A stretch of DNA of 36,993 bases from Clostridiales bacterium. GTDB lineage: Bacteria > Bacillota > Clostridia > Oscillospirales > Oscillospiraceae. Numbering within the stretch: the first letter of the stretch is position 1; each line of letters starts with the position of its first letter. Under the pieces are notes generated by a model that saw only the letters and a list, made by a program, of their open reading frames with translations, was not told the DNA's origin and did not search any database. The translations under genes were made by a program, and so were the position numbers. The DNA lies in NCBI GenBank assembly GCA_003525905.1, contig DQIA01000076.1, positions 1-36,993 of the forward strand, given 5' to 3'. Below, piece after piece: positions 1 through 7,895 of this stretch.

Positions 1-43
1 AGCAGCTTGGCGAAAAAGCCCGAAGGGACTTTTTTGACAAGCT
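1..43. repeat. imperfect inverted repeat, bidirectional-terminator-like
   Basis: CAGCTTG on the left pairs with CAAGCTG on the right across an imperfect stem whose A-tract and T-tract flank a small GC loop. The right arm, GGACTTTTTTGACAAGCTG, also occurs in the perfect inverted repeat at 36911-36950. It may be a dispersed intergenic hairpin that stops transcription from either side. The element begins at the window edge, so its left boundary is uncertain. Confidence 0.5.
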
Positions 44-46
44 GTG

Positions 47-80
47 CTCCCGGCGGGAAATCCCGCCGGGAGATTTTTAT
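47..80 (+). terminator. strong intrinsic terminator
   Basis: An 11-bp perfect GC-rich stem (CTCCCGGCGGG / CCCGCCGGGAG, loop 58-61) is followed on the + strand by ATTTTTAT. It most likely ends a rightward gene lying before the window. Confidence 0.7.
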
Positions 81-89
81 ATGCAAAAC

Positions 90-117
90 ACCTGAAGAAA
101 CAGGAGCTTCTTCAGGT
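90..117 (-). terminator. guaB terminator
   Basis: A 10-bp perfect stem (ACCTGAAGAA / TTCTTCAGGT) with an 8-nt loop lies just past the guaB stop codon. On the minus strand it is followed by GTTTTG, a short U-tract, so it is a modest Rho-independent terminator. Confidence 0.65.
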
Positions 118-127
118 ATTTTACCAA

Positions 128-1630
128 TTATTTGATCTGCGAGCCGGAGCGAAGGACGACGTCATGGTAGCCGCCTTCCACGATGGACGTGGCCGAGACG
201 AGCGTCAGACGGGCATTCTTCTGCAGGTCAGCGATGGTCTTGACACCGCAGTTGCACATGGTGCTCTTGACCTTGTAGAGACTGATCTCTACATTGTCGT
301 GCAGGGAGCCTGCGTAGGTCACGAACGAATCGACGCCCTCCTCGAAGCTCAGCTTGCCCGCGCCGCCGAGGTCATAGCGCTGCCAGTTGCGCGCGCGGTT
401 CGATCCCTCGCCCCAGTATTCCTTCATATAGACGCCGTTGACCATAACCTTGGCCGTCGGGCTCTCGTCAAAGCGGGCAAAATAGCGGCCGAGCATGAGG
501 AAGTCTGCGCCCATGGCCAGTGCGAGCGTCATGTGGTAGTCATAGACGATGCCGCCGTCCGAGCAGACCGGCACATAGACACCGGTGGCGCGGTAATATT
601 CATCGCGGGCGGCGCAGACCTCGATGAGAGCCGTAGCCTGACCGCGGCCGATTCCCTTTGTTTCCCGGGTAATGCAGATGGAGCCGCCGCCGATACCGAC
701 CTTGACGAAATCCGCGCCCGCCTTGGCGAGGAACAGGAAGCCGTCGCGGTCGACGACATTGCCCGCGCCGATCTTGACGGAATCGCCGTACTGCTCGCGC
801 ACCCAGGCGATGGTCTTCTCCTGCCAGCAGGAGTAGCCCTCGGAGGAGTCGATGCACAGCACGTCCGCGCCGGCGGCCAGCAGGGCCGGGATGCGCTCCT
901 GATAGTCGCGCGTGTTGACGCCCGCGCCGACAAGATAGCGCTTCTGATCGTCGAGCAGCTCAAGCGGGTTCTCCTTATGGGAAGCGTAGTCCTTGCGGAA
1001 CACGAAGTACAGCAGGCGGCCGTCGGCGTCCACAATGGGCAGGGAGTTGAGCTTATGCTCCCAGATGATGTCGTTCGCTTCCTTCAGCGTCGTCTGCGCT
1101 GGCGCGGTGACGAGCTTTTCCAGCGGCGTCATGAACGTGCTGACCTTCTGGCTGCCGTCCATGCGGGAGACGCGGTAGTCGCGGCTCGAAACGATGCCGA
1201 GCAGGCGGCCGTTCGCCGTGCCGTCGTCCGTGATGGCGACGGTCGAATAGCCGTTCTTCGCCTTGAGCGCCAGAACGTCCGCCAGCGTGCTGTCCGGCGT
1301 CAGGTTGGACGCGGAGACGACAAAGCCTGCCTTGTGGTTCTTGACGCGGGCGACCATCGCGGCCTCGGATTCGATGGACTGCGCACCATAAATAAAAGAC
1401 AGCCCGCCTTCCTTCGCCAGCGCGATGGCCAGCTTATCATCGGAAACGGACTGCATGATCGCAGACACCATGGGGATATTCAGAGAAATGGCAGGCTCCT
1501 CGCCCTTGCGGAAGCGCGTCAGCGGCGTGCGGAGCGAAACATTGGCAGGGACACAGTCCTCCGCCGTGTAGCCGGGGATCAGCAGATACTCGCTGAAGGT
1601 GTGGCTCGGTTCGGAATAGTAAAAGGCCAT
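128..1630 (-). CDS. guaB: IMP dehydrogenase, Tritrichomonas-like clade
   Basis: Oxidises IMP to XMP with NAD+, the committed cytosolic step of GMP synthesis. The 500-residue protein has the (beta/alpha)8 barrel interrupted by a CBS pair at about residues 110-215. The catalytic cysteine is Cys319 in [10 protein letters not shown], and the mobile-flap Arg-Tyr pair is R418-Y419 in NWQRYDLGG. The start at 1630 has a GGAGGAGG ribosome site; the ORF extends further upstream but has no site there. From memory, the whole protein, including length and residue numbering, resembles the Tritrichomonas foetus enzyme (503 residues, Cys319, R418/Y419) far more than Bacillus-type GuaB. It is a single-gene unit with its own promoter and terminator. 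Function is near certain; the clade assignment is recollection, not a search. Confidence 0.95.
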   Translation of the reverse strand: MAFYYSEPSHTFSEYLLIPGYTAEDCVPANVSLRTPLTRFRKGEEPAISLNIPMVSAIMQSVSDDKLAIALAKEGGLSFIYGAQSIESEAAMVARVKNHKAGFVVSASNLTPDSTLADVLALKAKNGYSTVAITDDGTANGRLLGIVSSRDYRVSRMDGSQKVSTFMTPLEKLVTAPAQTTLKEANDIIWEHKLNSLPIVDADGRLLYFVFRKDYASHKENPLELLDDQKRYLVGAGVNTRDYQERIPALLAAGADVLCIDSSEGYSCWQEKTIAWVREQYGDSVKIGAGNVVDRDGFLFLAKAGADFVKVGIGGGSICITRETKGIGRGQATALIEVCAARDEYYRATGVYVPVCSDGGIVYDYHMTLALAMGADFLMLGRYFARFDESPTAKVMVNGVYMKEYWGEGSNRARNWQRYDLGGAGKLSFEEGVDSFVTYAGSLHDNVEISLYKVKSTMCNCGVKTIADLQKNARLTLVSATSIVEGGYHDVVLRSGSQIK

Positions 1631-1670
1631 TGGGATCGTCCTCCTCCTGAGAATTGGATATGATGAAGAG

Positions 1671-1699
1671 ATTATAGCCGAAATTCGCCGTGTCGTCAA
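1671..1699 (-). promoter_or_regulatory. guaB promoter
   Basis: TTGACG (1699-1694) and TATAAT (1676-1671) are separated by 17 bp on the minus strand, about 40 bp upstream of the guaB start. This is a textbook sigma-A promoter. It lies back to back with the kinase promoter at 1730-1758. No purine-box or riboswitch fold was evident in the short leader. Confidence 0.8.
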
Positions 1700-1729
1700 G
1701 CGTTTTTGCCGGTCAGCAGAGGCCTGAGC

Positions 1730-1758
1730 TTTACAGCTCCCAGACCTTCTGCTATACT
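1730..1758 (+). promoter_or_regulatory. FGGY kinase promoter
   Basis: TTTACA (1730-1735) and TATACT (1753-1758) have a 17-bp spacer and lie about 32 bp before the kinase start at 1790. Confidence 0.75.
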
Positions 1759-1789
1759 ATTCCCATTGAAATACGGAAGAAGGATCGAT

Positions 1790-3088
1790 ATGGAGCATCT
1801 GGGCCTTGATCTCGGGACGACGACGATCTCCGCCGCCGTGCTGGACGCGGACGGCAGGCTCCTGTGCACGCGCACCGTACCGGGCGGCGCTGCCGTCGCC
1901 GGGCAGCCGTGGGAGCGCAAGCAGGATGCCAGCGGCATCGAATGCACGGCGCTGTCCCTGCTGGACGGGCTGCTGCAGGAATTTCCGGACATCGGCTGCG
2001 TCGGCCTGACCGGCCAGATGCACGGCATCGTCTATGTGGACGCGGCGGGGCAGCTGCTCTCGCCGCTCTACACCTGGCAGGACGAGACGGGCGCGCAGCC
2101 GGGGCCGGACGGGAAAAGCACGGCGGCCCGCCTGACTGCGCGGACCGGCTATCCCCTCGCCTCCGGCTACGGCCTCGTCACGCTCGCTTGCCATCAGGCA
2201 GCCGGAACCATCCCGGACGGAGCCGCCGCCGTCTGCACGATCGCAGATTACCTCGCCATGCGGCTGTCCGGCCGGAGCGCGCCGTGTCTTACGCCCTCCA
2301 TGGCCGCCAGCCTCGGCCTGTTTGACGGAACGGGCTTTGACCGGGAGGCCGTCCGCCGGGCGGGACTGCCGGAACGGCTCCTGCCGGAGGTCTCGGACGA
2401 GGCGGAGCTGGGCGGCGGGCGGCTGCGCGTCTTTGCCGCGCTCGGCGACAATCAGGCAAGCTTTCTCGGAGCAGGGCATGGACGGCTCGACGCGCCGCTT
2501 GTAAACATCGGCACGGGCAGCCAGTTTTCGTTCTTCACGAAGGAACACCGCACCGTGCCGGGGCTGGAAACGCGCCCCTTCCCCGGCGGCTGGCTGCTGA
2601 CGGGCGCGCCGCTTTGCGGCGGGCGGAGCTTTGCCCTGCTGGAGCGTTTTTTTCGCCAGACGGCCGAGCTGGTCACGGGAACCCCCTGCCCGTCCGCCTA
2701 CCCCGCCATGCTCCGCGCGCTCGAGGCTCCCATGCCGGACGATGTGCCGCAGTTCCGCACGACGTTTGCCGGAACGCGGCAGGACCCAGCGGAGCGCGCC
2801 GTGCTCAGCGGACTGGATGAGGAGAATTTTGCCCCCGTTCCCCTGCTGCACGCTCTGCTGCGCGGCATGGCGGACGAGCTTTCCGCCTGTTACCGCGCTA
2901 CGCTCAAAGCCGGATGTGCGCCCGCCGGGCGGCTGCTTGGCTCCGGCAACGGTCTGCGGCGCAATCCCGCCCTGCAGCGTGCCGTCGAGAGGAGCTTTGG
3001 TCTGCCGCTCACGCTGGCTGCCGTCCCGGAGGAGGCCGCCTGCGGCGCAGCGCTGTTTACCCGTATGCAGCATGAGGCAGCACTTTGA
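1790..3088 (+). CDS. FGGY-family sugar kinase, sedoheptulokinase-like
   Basis: Predicted cytosolic ATP-dependent carbohydrate kinase of 432 residues. The N-terminal phosphate loop is GLDLGTTTISAAVLD. Next come GLTGQMHGIVYVD and the TWQDETG segment, and then the catalytic-base motif ALGDNQAS. The C-terminal adenosine-binding part contains SGNGLRRNP. The QMHG plus TWQD combination and the compact size resemble sedoheptulokinase more than xylulokinase (about 500 residues). The start at 1790 follows a GAAGAAGGA ribosome site; an earlier in-frame start at 1706 lies upstream of the promoter and is rejected. It is monocistronic and faces away from guaB. Family membership is secure; the exact sugar is an inference. 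Confidence 0.75.
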   Translation: MEHLGLDLGTTTISAAVLDADGRLLCTRTVPGGAAVAGQPWERKQDASGIECTALSLLDGLLQEFPDIGCVGLTGQMHGIVYVDAAGQLLSPLYTWQDETGAQPGPDGKSTAARLTARTGYPLASGYGLVTLACHQAAGTIPDGAAAVCTIADYLAMRLSGRSAPCLTPSMAASLGLFDGTGFDREAVRRAGLPERLLPEVSDEAELGGGRLRVFAALGDNQASFLGAGHGRLDAPLVNIGTGSQFSFFTKEHRTVPGLETRPFPGGWLLTGAPLCGGRSFALLERFFRQTAELVTGTPCPSAYPAMLRALEAPMPDDVPQFRTTFAGTRQDPAERAVLSGLDEENFAPVPLLHALLRGMADELSACYRATLKAGCAPAGRLLGSGNGLRRNPALQRAVERSFGLPLTLAAVPEEAACGAALFTRMQHEAAL

Positions 3089-3106
3089 CTGCTCCGGTGC
3101 GGTAAT

Positions 3107-4003
3107 TTACTCCCCGGTCTGAGGCCTCTGCGCAGCTTGCTGCGCGGGGGCTTTTTCCTGTTCGGAAAACCACTGCTGCACGGCCGGGACGAAGCGCCGG
3201 TCCGCCGGGCAGAGGTCATAGCGCTCCAGCCCGGCAGGTCCTACCCAGTCGAGCGCGCTGTGCTCCAGTGCGCGCGGCTCTGTGAGCGGCTCGGCCTGAT
3301 AGAGCGTCAGATGGACCGAGAGATCCGGATAGTCGAACACCAGCTCGTCCACGCGCGGCCCGACGCGGACCTCTGCACCAAGCTCCTCGCGGCATTCGCG
3401 TGCAAGCGCCTGCTCGGCCGTCTCGCCGGGCTCGAGCTTGCCGCCGGGAAATTCCCACTGCAGGGCGCGTGCCTTGCCCTCTGGGCGGCGACAGAGCAGT
3501 ACGGTCTGCCCGCGCGTCAGCATGGCTGCGGCGACCTCGAGCGGCGCAGGCCGCCAGGCCTCGATCAGGTCGCGGTGCGTCGGCACGAGGTCCGCCGTGC
3601 GCAGCTCCTCCGGCGTAAAAAAGCGCAGCGTGCAGGACTCCCGGCTGCAGTGCAGCTCCGGCTCCTGCGGAAGCTGCGCACGGAACAGGACGATGACCAT
3701 GCGCCAGACCGTCCCGTCCTGATAGCTGGCGATGCGGTCGGCATCGTCCACGACGCGCACCCGCGTAAAGGCCGCCTCCGGCAGGCGCAGGCCCGTCTCC
3801 TCGAACAGCTCCCGCGCAATGCCGTGCGCCTCGTCCTCCCCGCGGCGCAGCCGCCCGCCGGGCAGGCCCCATGCGCCGCAGTCCCAGCGCTGCTCCAGCA
3901 GGAGCCGGCCGCGGCATTCGAGCAGGACATTTGTTCCCATGCGCGTCGGACTGTTCGGCTTCGGCGCGGCGGGATCATGCAGATAATACGCTGCAACCGG
4001 CAT
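3107..4003 (-). CDS. tandem two-domain Nudix hydrolase
   Basis: A 298-residue protein with two complete Nudix boxes (GX5EX7REUXEEXGU). The first is at about 50-72 (GGRLRRGEDE...RELFEETGL), the second at about 188-210 (GGKLEPGETA...RECREELGA). The second domain, with WEFPGGKLEPGE, looks MutT-like, suggesting clean-up of oxidised dNTPs. The first is a generic Nudix domain whose substrate cannot be told. The start at 4003 has AGGAGG seven bases upstream; the ATG at 4009 is too close to that site. It lies 12 bases after the short-chain dehydrogenase stop, so the two are co-transcribed. Its last ~15 residues (Ala/Gln/Pro-rich) are encoded antisense to the kinase terminator at 3124-3156. Confidence 0.85.
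   Translation of the reverse strand: MPVAAYYLHDPAAPKPNSPTRMGTNVLLECRGRLLLEQRWDCGAWGLPGGRLRRGEDEAHGIARELFEETGLRLPEAAFTRVRVVDDADRIASYQDGTVWRMVIVLFRAQLPQEPELHCSRESCTLRFFTPEELRTADLVPTHRDLIEAWRPAPLEVAAAMLTRGQTVLLCRRPEGKARALQWEFPGGKLEPGETAEQALARECREELGAEVRVGPRVDELVFDYPDLSVHLTLYQAEPLTEPRALEHSALDWVGPAGLERYDLCPADRRFVPAVQQWFSEQEKAPAQQAAQRPQTGE
3124..3156 (+). terminator. FGGY kinase terminator inside the Nudix gene
   Basis: A 13-bp stem (GCCTCTGCGCAGC / GCTGCGCGGGGGC, with G-T wobbles), TT loop and TTTTT tract lie 36 bp after the kinase stop. It overlaps the 3' coding end of the convergent Nudix gene, so one stretch serves as both terminator and coding sequence. Confidence 0.7.
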
Positions 4004-4015
4004 GATCATCCCTCC

Positions 4016-4804
4016 TTATGCAGCATACAGCTTCGATACGATCCATGAAACGAGCCTGCACGGCAGGAGCCTGCCCAGCAGGACTGCCGCGCTATACTGT
4101 GGTCCAATGGCATACAGAGGCTTCGTCCTGCAGCGGAGCGCCACGCGGCACAGGAAGGCCGCGGCCTTCTCCGGCGGCATACCGGTCTGCTCGTCATGCT
4201 CCATGCGGGAGACGGAGCGGCTGATGCGCCCACCGTACTCGGCGTCACCCCGGACGTTTTTCTCACGCGCCGCCGTGAAGCCGGTCTTCAGATCGCCGGG
4301 CATCACGGCGCAGACGTCGATGCCGAACGGCGCGACCTCGCAGCGCAGCGCACTGCTGTAGGCATTGATCGCCGCCTTTGCCGCAGAATAATACGCCTGG
4401 AACGGGATGGCGATGGGCGCGGCAACGCTGCTGACATGGACGATCCGCCCGCCGCCCGCGCGGCGCATGCGCGGCAGAACGGCATGGTTCACATTGACGA
4501 CGCCGAAGAAATCGACGTCGAACAGACGGCGTGCCTCCTCGGGCGTGGTGCACTCCACTGCGCCCGAGATACCGAAGCCCGCGTTGTTCACCACAAGGTC
4601 GATCCGCCCGGCCTCCGCCTCGATGGCGGCGACCGTCCGCTCCACAGCGTCCGCGTCCGTGATATCGCAGGCCAGCGACGTCACGCCGGGCACCGGCGCG
4701 CCGTGCCGCGACAGGGCATACACCCGAAGGCCCTTTTCCGCCAGCGCCTGCGCCGCAGCAAGGCCCAGGCCGGAGGTCCCTCCGGTCACAATTGCAGTTT
4801 TCAT
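4016..4804 (-). CDS. short-chain dehydrogenase/reductase (SDR)
   Basis: Classical SDR of 262 residues with an NAD(P)-binding Rossmann fold. TGGTSGLG is at the N-terminus, CDITDAD follows beta 3, NNAG is in the middle, and the catalytic Ser plus YSAAK lie in the VSSVAAP region. The substrate cannot be read from the sequence. The start at 4804 (MKTAIVTGG) is preceded by GGAGAGG; the ORF extends upstream through a terminator hairpin and is not used. The gene reads into the Nudix gene with a short gap. No promoter could be found between it and the hairpin at 4826-4852, so it may depend on read-through. Confidence 0.85.
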   Translation of the reverse strand: MKTAIVTGGTSGLGLAAAQALAEKGLRVYALSRHGAPVPGVTSLACDITDADAVERTVAAIEAEAGRIDLVVNNAGFGISGAVECTTPEEARRLFDVDFFGVVNVNHAVLPRMRRAGGGRIVHVSSVAAPIAIPFQAYYSAAKAAINAYSSALRCEVAPFGIDVCAVMPGDLKTGFTAAREKNVRGDAEYGGRISRSVSRMEHDEQTGMPPEKAAAFLCRVALRCRTKPLYAIGPQYSAAVLLGRLLPCRLVSWIVSKLYAA

Positions 4805-4818
4805 AGGATCCTCTCCGG

Positions 4819-4852
4819 AAAAAATGGGGCCGCTGCGCAGTGCAGCAGCCCC
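4819..4852 (-). terminator. terminator (possible attenuator) ahead of the SDR gene
   Basis: GGGGC-x-GCTGC pairs with GCAGC-x-GCCCC, and on the minus strand the stem is followed by six T. The + strand also has seven T after the stem, so it could act in both directions. It probably ends the pepF operon, but it lies only about 15 bp before the SDR start. Confidence 0.65.
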
Positions 4853-4863
4853 GAGTTTTTTTA

Positions 4864-5023
4864 GGCAACACCGCATAATTCGCCTTCAGCCTTCGCCGGA
4901 CATTTTTCGCCGATCCATCGGTCCGAAAAGTTTGAAATACACAAAGTATTCCTGCACTTTTCAAACCTTGTCTCGACAAAAAATCTCTCGCCGAATGCTC
5001 TCGCTGAATCATGCGGTGCTGCC
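4864..5023. repeat. 160-bp element with 18-bp terminal inverted repeats (MITE-like)
   Basis: The ends read GGCAACACCGCATAATTC (4864-4881) and GAATCATGCGGTGCTGCC (5006-5023), complementary with two mismatches; one further A/T base pair extends the repeat outward. The inner part also forms an imperfect inverted repeat, including GTTTGAAA (around 4930) opposite TTTCAAAC (around 4964). It encodes no protein and abuts the stop codon of the small gene at 5025. It resembles a non-autonomous transposable element or a folded dispersed repeat. A target-site duplication is not clear. Confidence 0.6.
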
Positions 5024-5024
5024 T

Positions 5025-5315
5025 TTATTCCGCAGTCTTTGGCTCGATTGGCTCGATATTCTCCTCCAGCCACTGCTGCATGGCGGCGCGGCCCTCGTCC
5101 GACATGGGGAAGGTCCGCTCCTGTTCCATTTCGCTGAGCTCATAGCACAGCTCGCCGTGCCACAGCTCGGCGTGGATGGAGCTGGCAGCCAGATCGACCT
5201 CCTTCGGCGTGGCCATCACGACCGTCGGGGCGATGCGGAAGCGGAGCAGGCCGCAGCTGCCGGTAAAGATATTGTTGTTCTCAAACGTGTGAAGCGTAGG
5301 AAGGAAGATCTCCAT
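5025..5315 (-). CDS. hypothetical protein, coupled to PepF
   Basis: A 96-residue, acidic, cytosolic-looking protein (no signal peptide or membrane segment) that I do not recognise. Its start ATG shares one base with the pepF stop (TGATG), which indicates translational coupling. The C-terminal part contains WLEENIEPIEP. Its stop codon is directly followed by the 160-bp inverted-repeat element. The tight coupling and normal codon use argue that it is real; a role with the peptidase is only a guess. Confidence 0.7.
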   Translation of the reverse strand: MEIFLPTLHTFENNNIFTGSCGLLRFRIAPTVVMATPKEVDLAASSIHAELWHGELCYELSEMEQERTFPMSDEGRAAMQQWLEENIEPIEPKTAE

Positions 5316-7120
5316 CAGTCTTTCATCAGCTCTTCCATCTCACCGATGAGCTCGCCGAACAGGCTCAGGGCCTCTTCGACCGGCTTCGTGGTGCTCATGT
5401 CCACGCCTGCGCCCTTCAGCAGGTCGATCGGGCTCTTGCTGCAGCCGCCGGACAGGAAGCCGATGTAGTCCTTCACAGCAGGCGCGCCTTCACGCAGGAT
5501 GCGGCGGGACAGCGCGATGGCTGCAGCATAGCCGGTGGCATACTGGAAGACGTAGTAGTTGTAGTAGAAATGCGGGATGCGCATCCACTCGGTGTCGATC
5601 TCGTGGTCGAGCACGATGTTCTCGCCGAAGTACAGGCGATTCAGGCGGCGATACTCGGCATTGAGCACCTCGGGCGTGAGGCTCGTGCCCTCCTGCGCCA
5701 TACGGCCGACATTCAGCTCGAACTCGGCGAACATGGTCTGGCGGTACAGCGTCGTGCGGAACTGCTCAAGGAAGTGGTTGATGAGGTAGGCGCGTTCCTT
5801 CTTGTCCGTCGTCTTGCCGAGGAGGTATTCCATGAGCAGGGCCTCGTTGCAGGTGGAGGCGACCTCCGCCACGAAGATCACATAATCGGCGTCGAGCGGG
5901 TTCTGGTTGTGGTTGGAGAGATAGGAATGCATGGCATGGCCCATCTCATGCGCCAGCGTGAACTGGCTGTCGAGCGTGCCGGTGTAGTTCAGCAGAACAT
6001 ACGGATGGACGCGCGCGCCTGCGGAATATGCGCCGGAGCGCTTGCCCGCGTTCTCATAGACGTCGATCCAGCGGTTGTCGAAGCCCTGCTGCAGCACCTT
6101 GCGGTAGTCCTCGCCGAGCGGAGCCAGCGCGTCGTAAACGGTCTTCTTGGCCTCTTCGATGGGTGTGCGGCCGCTCACGCCCTCAATGAGCGGGCAGTAC
6201 AGGTCGTACATATGCAGCTCGTCCACGCCAAGGAGCTTTTTGCGCAGATCGACATAGCGGTACATCTTGTCCAGATTCTTGTGAACGGCCTCGATGAGAT
6301 TCGTGTAGACGCTCGTCGGAACGTTTGTGACATCGAGAGAAGCCTCCATGGCAGAGCCGTACTTGCGGGCCTGCGCGAAGAACTGCAGCTGTTTGACCTG
6401 AGAGGCCAGCACGGCGGCGATGGTGTTGCCGAAGCTGCCGTAGGTGTGATAGAGATTCTCAAAGGCGCTCTTGCGCAGCGCGCGGTCGCCGGACTCCATG
6501 TAGGAGATGTAGGTGCCGTGGGACAGCGGATGCTTGTTGCCCTCGCCATCCGTGCAGTCCGGGAACTTCATATCGGCATCCGTCAGGAGACCATAGATAT
6601 TGTCCGGAGCCTGAGCCATCTCGCCTGCAGCGGCCAGCAGCTTCTCCTCGGCCGGGCTGAGCACATGGGCGCGGCGGCGGCGGATATCCAGAAGATAGCG
6701 GCGATAGCGCTCCAGCTCCGGGCAGGCGGTGAAGAAGCCCTCAAACGTCTCGTCCGGGATGGCCATGAGCTCCGGCGTGGCAAAGCTGCCCGCTGCGTTC
6801 AGCTCGACGAAGCTGCTCATGAGGCGGCCGGTCATCGCCTGATACTTGGCAACGCGCACATCCTCATCCGCGCGGCGCATGGCGTAATTCGCGAGGTCGC
6901 TCGCAAGGACCTCGATCTCCTCCTCCATCTGCGCATAGGCAAGCAGCATCTGTGCGGATTCGCCCAGATGGCCCGCGAACGCAGCGATCTTGGGAATATA
7001 GCCCCTCGCCTTTTCGAGGTCGGCTTCCCAAAGCTCATCGGTTGCGTAAATATCTTCGATCGCCCATTTGTCCTGCTGTGCAAGCTCAGCACGTTCCGGG
7101 ATCTTTTTGGTTTCTGCCAT
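5315..7120 (-). CDS. pepF: oligoendopeptidase F (M3B family)
   Basis: Cytosolic zinc metallopeptidase of 601 residues that cuts short peptides. The zinc site HEMGH is at residues 391-395 in TLAHEMGHAMHS, and the third ligand glutamate is about residue 419 in FVAEVAST. The C-terminal YYNYYVFQYATG segment is typical of the family, and the length is normal for PepF. The start at 7120 has GGAGG about 12 bases upstream, a slightly long spacing. It has its own promoter and is the first gene of a two-gene unit with the 96-residue protein. Confidence 0.95.
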   Translation of the reverse strand: MAETKKIPERAELAQQDKWAIEDIYATDELWEADLEKARGYIPKIAAFAGHLGESAQMLLAYAQMEEEIEVLASDLANYAMRRADEDVRVAKYQAMTGRLMSSFVELNAAGSFATPELMAIPDETFEGFFTACPELERYRRYLLDIRRRRAHVLSPAEEKLLAAAGEMAQAPDNIYGLLTDADMKFPDCTDGEGNKHPLSHGTYISYMESGDRALRKSAFENLYHTYGSFGNTIAAVLASQVKQLQFFAQARKYGSAMEASLDVTNVPTSVYTNLIEAVHKNLDKMYRYVDLRKKLLGVDELHMYDLYCPLIEGVSGRTPIEEAKKTVYDALAPLGEDYRKVLQQGFDNRWIDVYENAGKRSGAYSAGARVHPYVLLNYTGTLDSQFTLAHEMGHAMHSYLSNHNQNPLDADYVIFVAEVASTCNEALLMEYLLGKTTDKKERAYLINHFLEQFRTTLYRQTMFAEFELNVGRMAQEGTSLTPEVLNAEYRRLNRLYFGENIVLDHEIDTEWMRIPHFYYNYYVFQYATGYAAAIALSRRILREGAPAVKDYIGFLSGGCSKSPIDLLKGAGVDMSTTKPVEEALSLFGELIGEMEELMKD

Positions 7121-7164
7121 AGTGATTCATAACCTCCATATCAATATTTCGGTGTTCTTTGGTT

Positions 7165-7193
7165 ATCATATCATATCGGTCCCGGATTCTCAA
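7165..7193 (-). promoter_or_regulatory. pepF promoter
   Basis: TTGAGA (7193-7188), 17-bp spacer, TATGAT (7170-7165), about 45 bp before the pepF start. Confidence 0.7.
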
Positions 7194-7214
7194 CCATATT
7201 TCCGGGCGAAAGCA

Positions 7215-7255
7215 CGAAAAACTGCCATGCCCGGAAAACGGCACGGCAGTTTTTT
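7215..7255 (-). terminator. ferredoxin-gene terminator
   Basis: ACTGCCGTGCC pairs with GGCATGGCAGT (one mismatch), followed on the minus strand by a T-run. It lies about 40 bp past the polyferredoxin stop. The A/T tracts on both sides make it potentially bidirectional. Confidence 0.75.
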
Positions 7256-7293
7256 GGGATTCTGAATAAGCTGATAAGACCGGATATCCGAAA

Positions 7294-7683
7294 TCAGCTC
7301 TCGCGGATCTCGAGGACCTCCATCGGGCAGGCCTTGACACAGATGCCGCAGGCGATGCACTTCGAGGCGGCAGGCGCACCGGCAACCTGCAGCATCACGC
7401 CGAACGGGCAGGCCTCCACGCACTTGCCGCAGCCAACGCAGAGCTTCTTATTGACCATGTACACGCCGGTCTTCGGATTCTGGGTGATCGCACCGTGCTC
7501 ACAGGCCGCAGCACACTTGCCGCACTGGACGCAGGTCATCGGGCGGACCTTGCCGTTGCGCTCAACGATCTTCAGGCAGGCCTTGTCCTGATGGAACTCT
7601 TTATAAAATGCGGTCGAGCAGGCGCGGACGCACTCCAGACATGCCATGCACGGAACATCCTTCTTGACGAAAAGTTTCTTCAT
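7294..7683 (-). CDS. four-cluster 4Fe-4S polyferredoxin
   Basis: A 129-residue cytosolic electron carrier with four complete C-x2-C-x2-C-x3-C motifs: CMACLECVRAC (residues 12-22), CVQCGKCAAAC, CVGCGKCVEACP and CIACGICVKACP, predicting four [4Fe-4S] clusters. This resembles the CooF/HycB-type electron-transfer subunits of hydrogenases, formate dehydrogenases and related oxidoreductases. No such catalytic partner is adjacent. The start at 7683 has AAGGGGAAG upstream. It is monocistronic with its own promoter and terminator. The redox partner is unknown. Confidence 0.9.
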   Translation of the reverse strand: MKKLFVKKDVPCMACLECVRACSTAFYKEFHQDKACLKIVERNGKVRPMTCVQCGKCAAACEHGAITQNPKTGVYMVNKKLCVGCGKCVEACPFGVMLQVAGAPAASKCIACGICVKACPMEVLEIRES

Positions 7684-7770
7684 GTCAGCTTCCCCTTCGG
7701 TTGGTGATATGTTGTTTCATTTCTCCGCCTCTGCAGACGGGCCAAAGCAAAAAGTTTGGCGTACCATCCC

Positions 7771-7799
7771 ATTATACAAGGCAATGCAAAAAGAATCAA
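7771..7799 (-). promoter_or_regulatory. ferredoxin-gene promoter
   Basis: TTGATT (7799-7794), 17-bp spacer, TATAAT (7776-7771), about 90 bp upstream of the ferredoxin start. Confidence 0.7.
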
Positions 7800-7895
7800 T
7801 CCCAATTTTACATTTTCGACAAATTTCCCTGCGTAGGCCGCGCAAAGCCGGGCAAACTAAGCGGGACAATCATAACATCAGGAGGATCTTGATCG

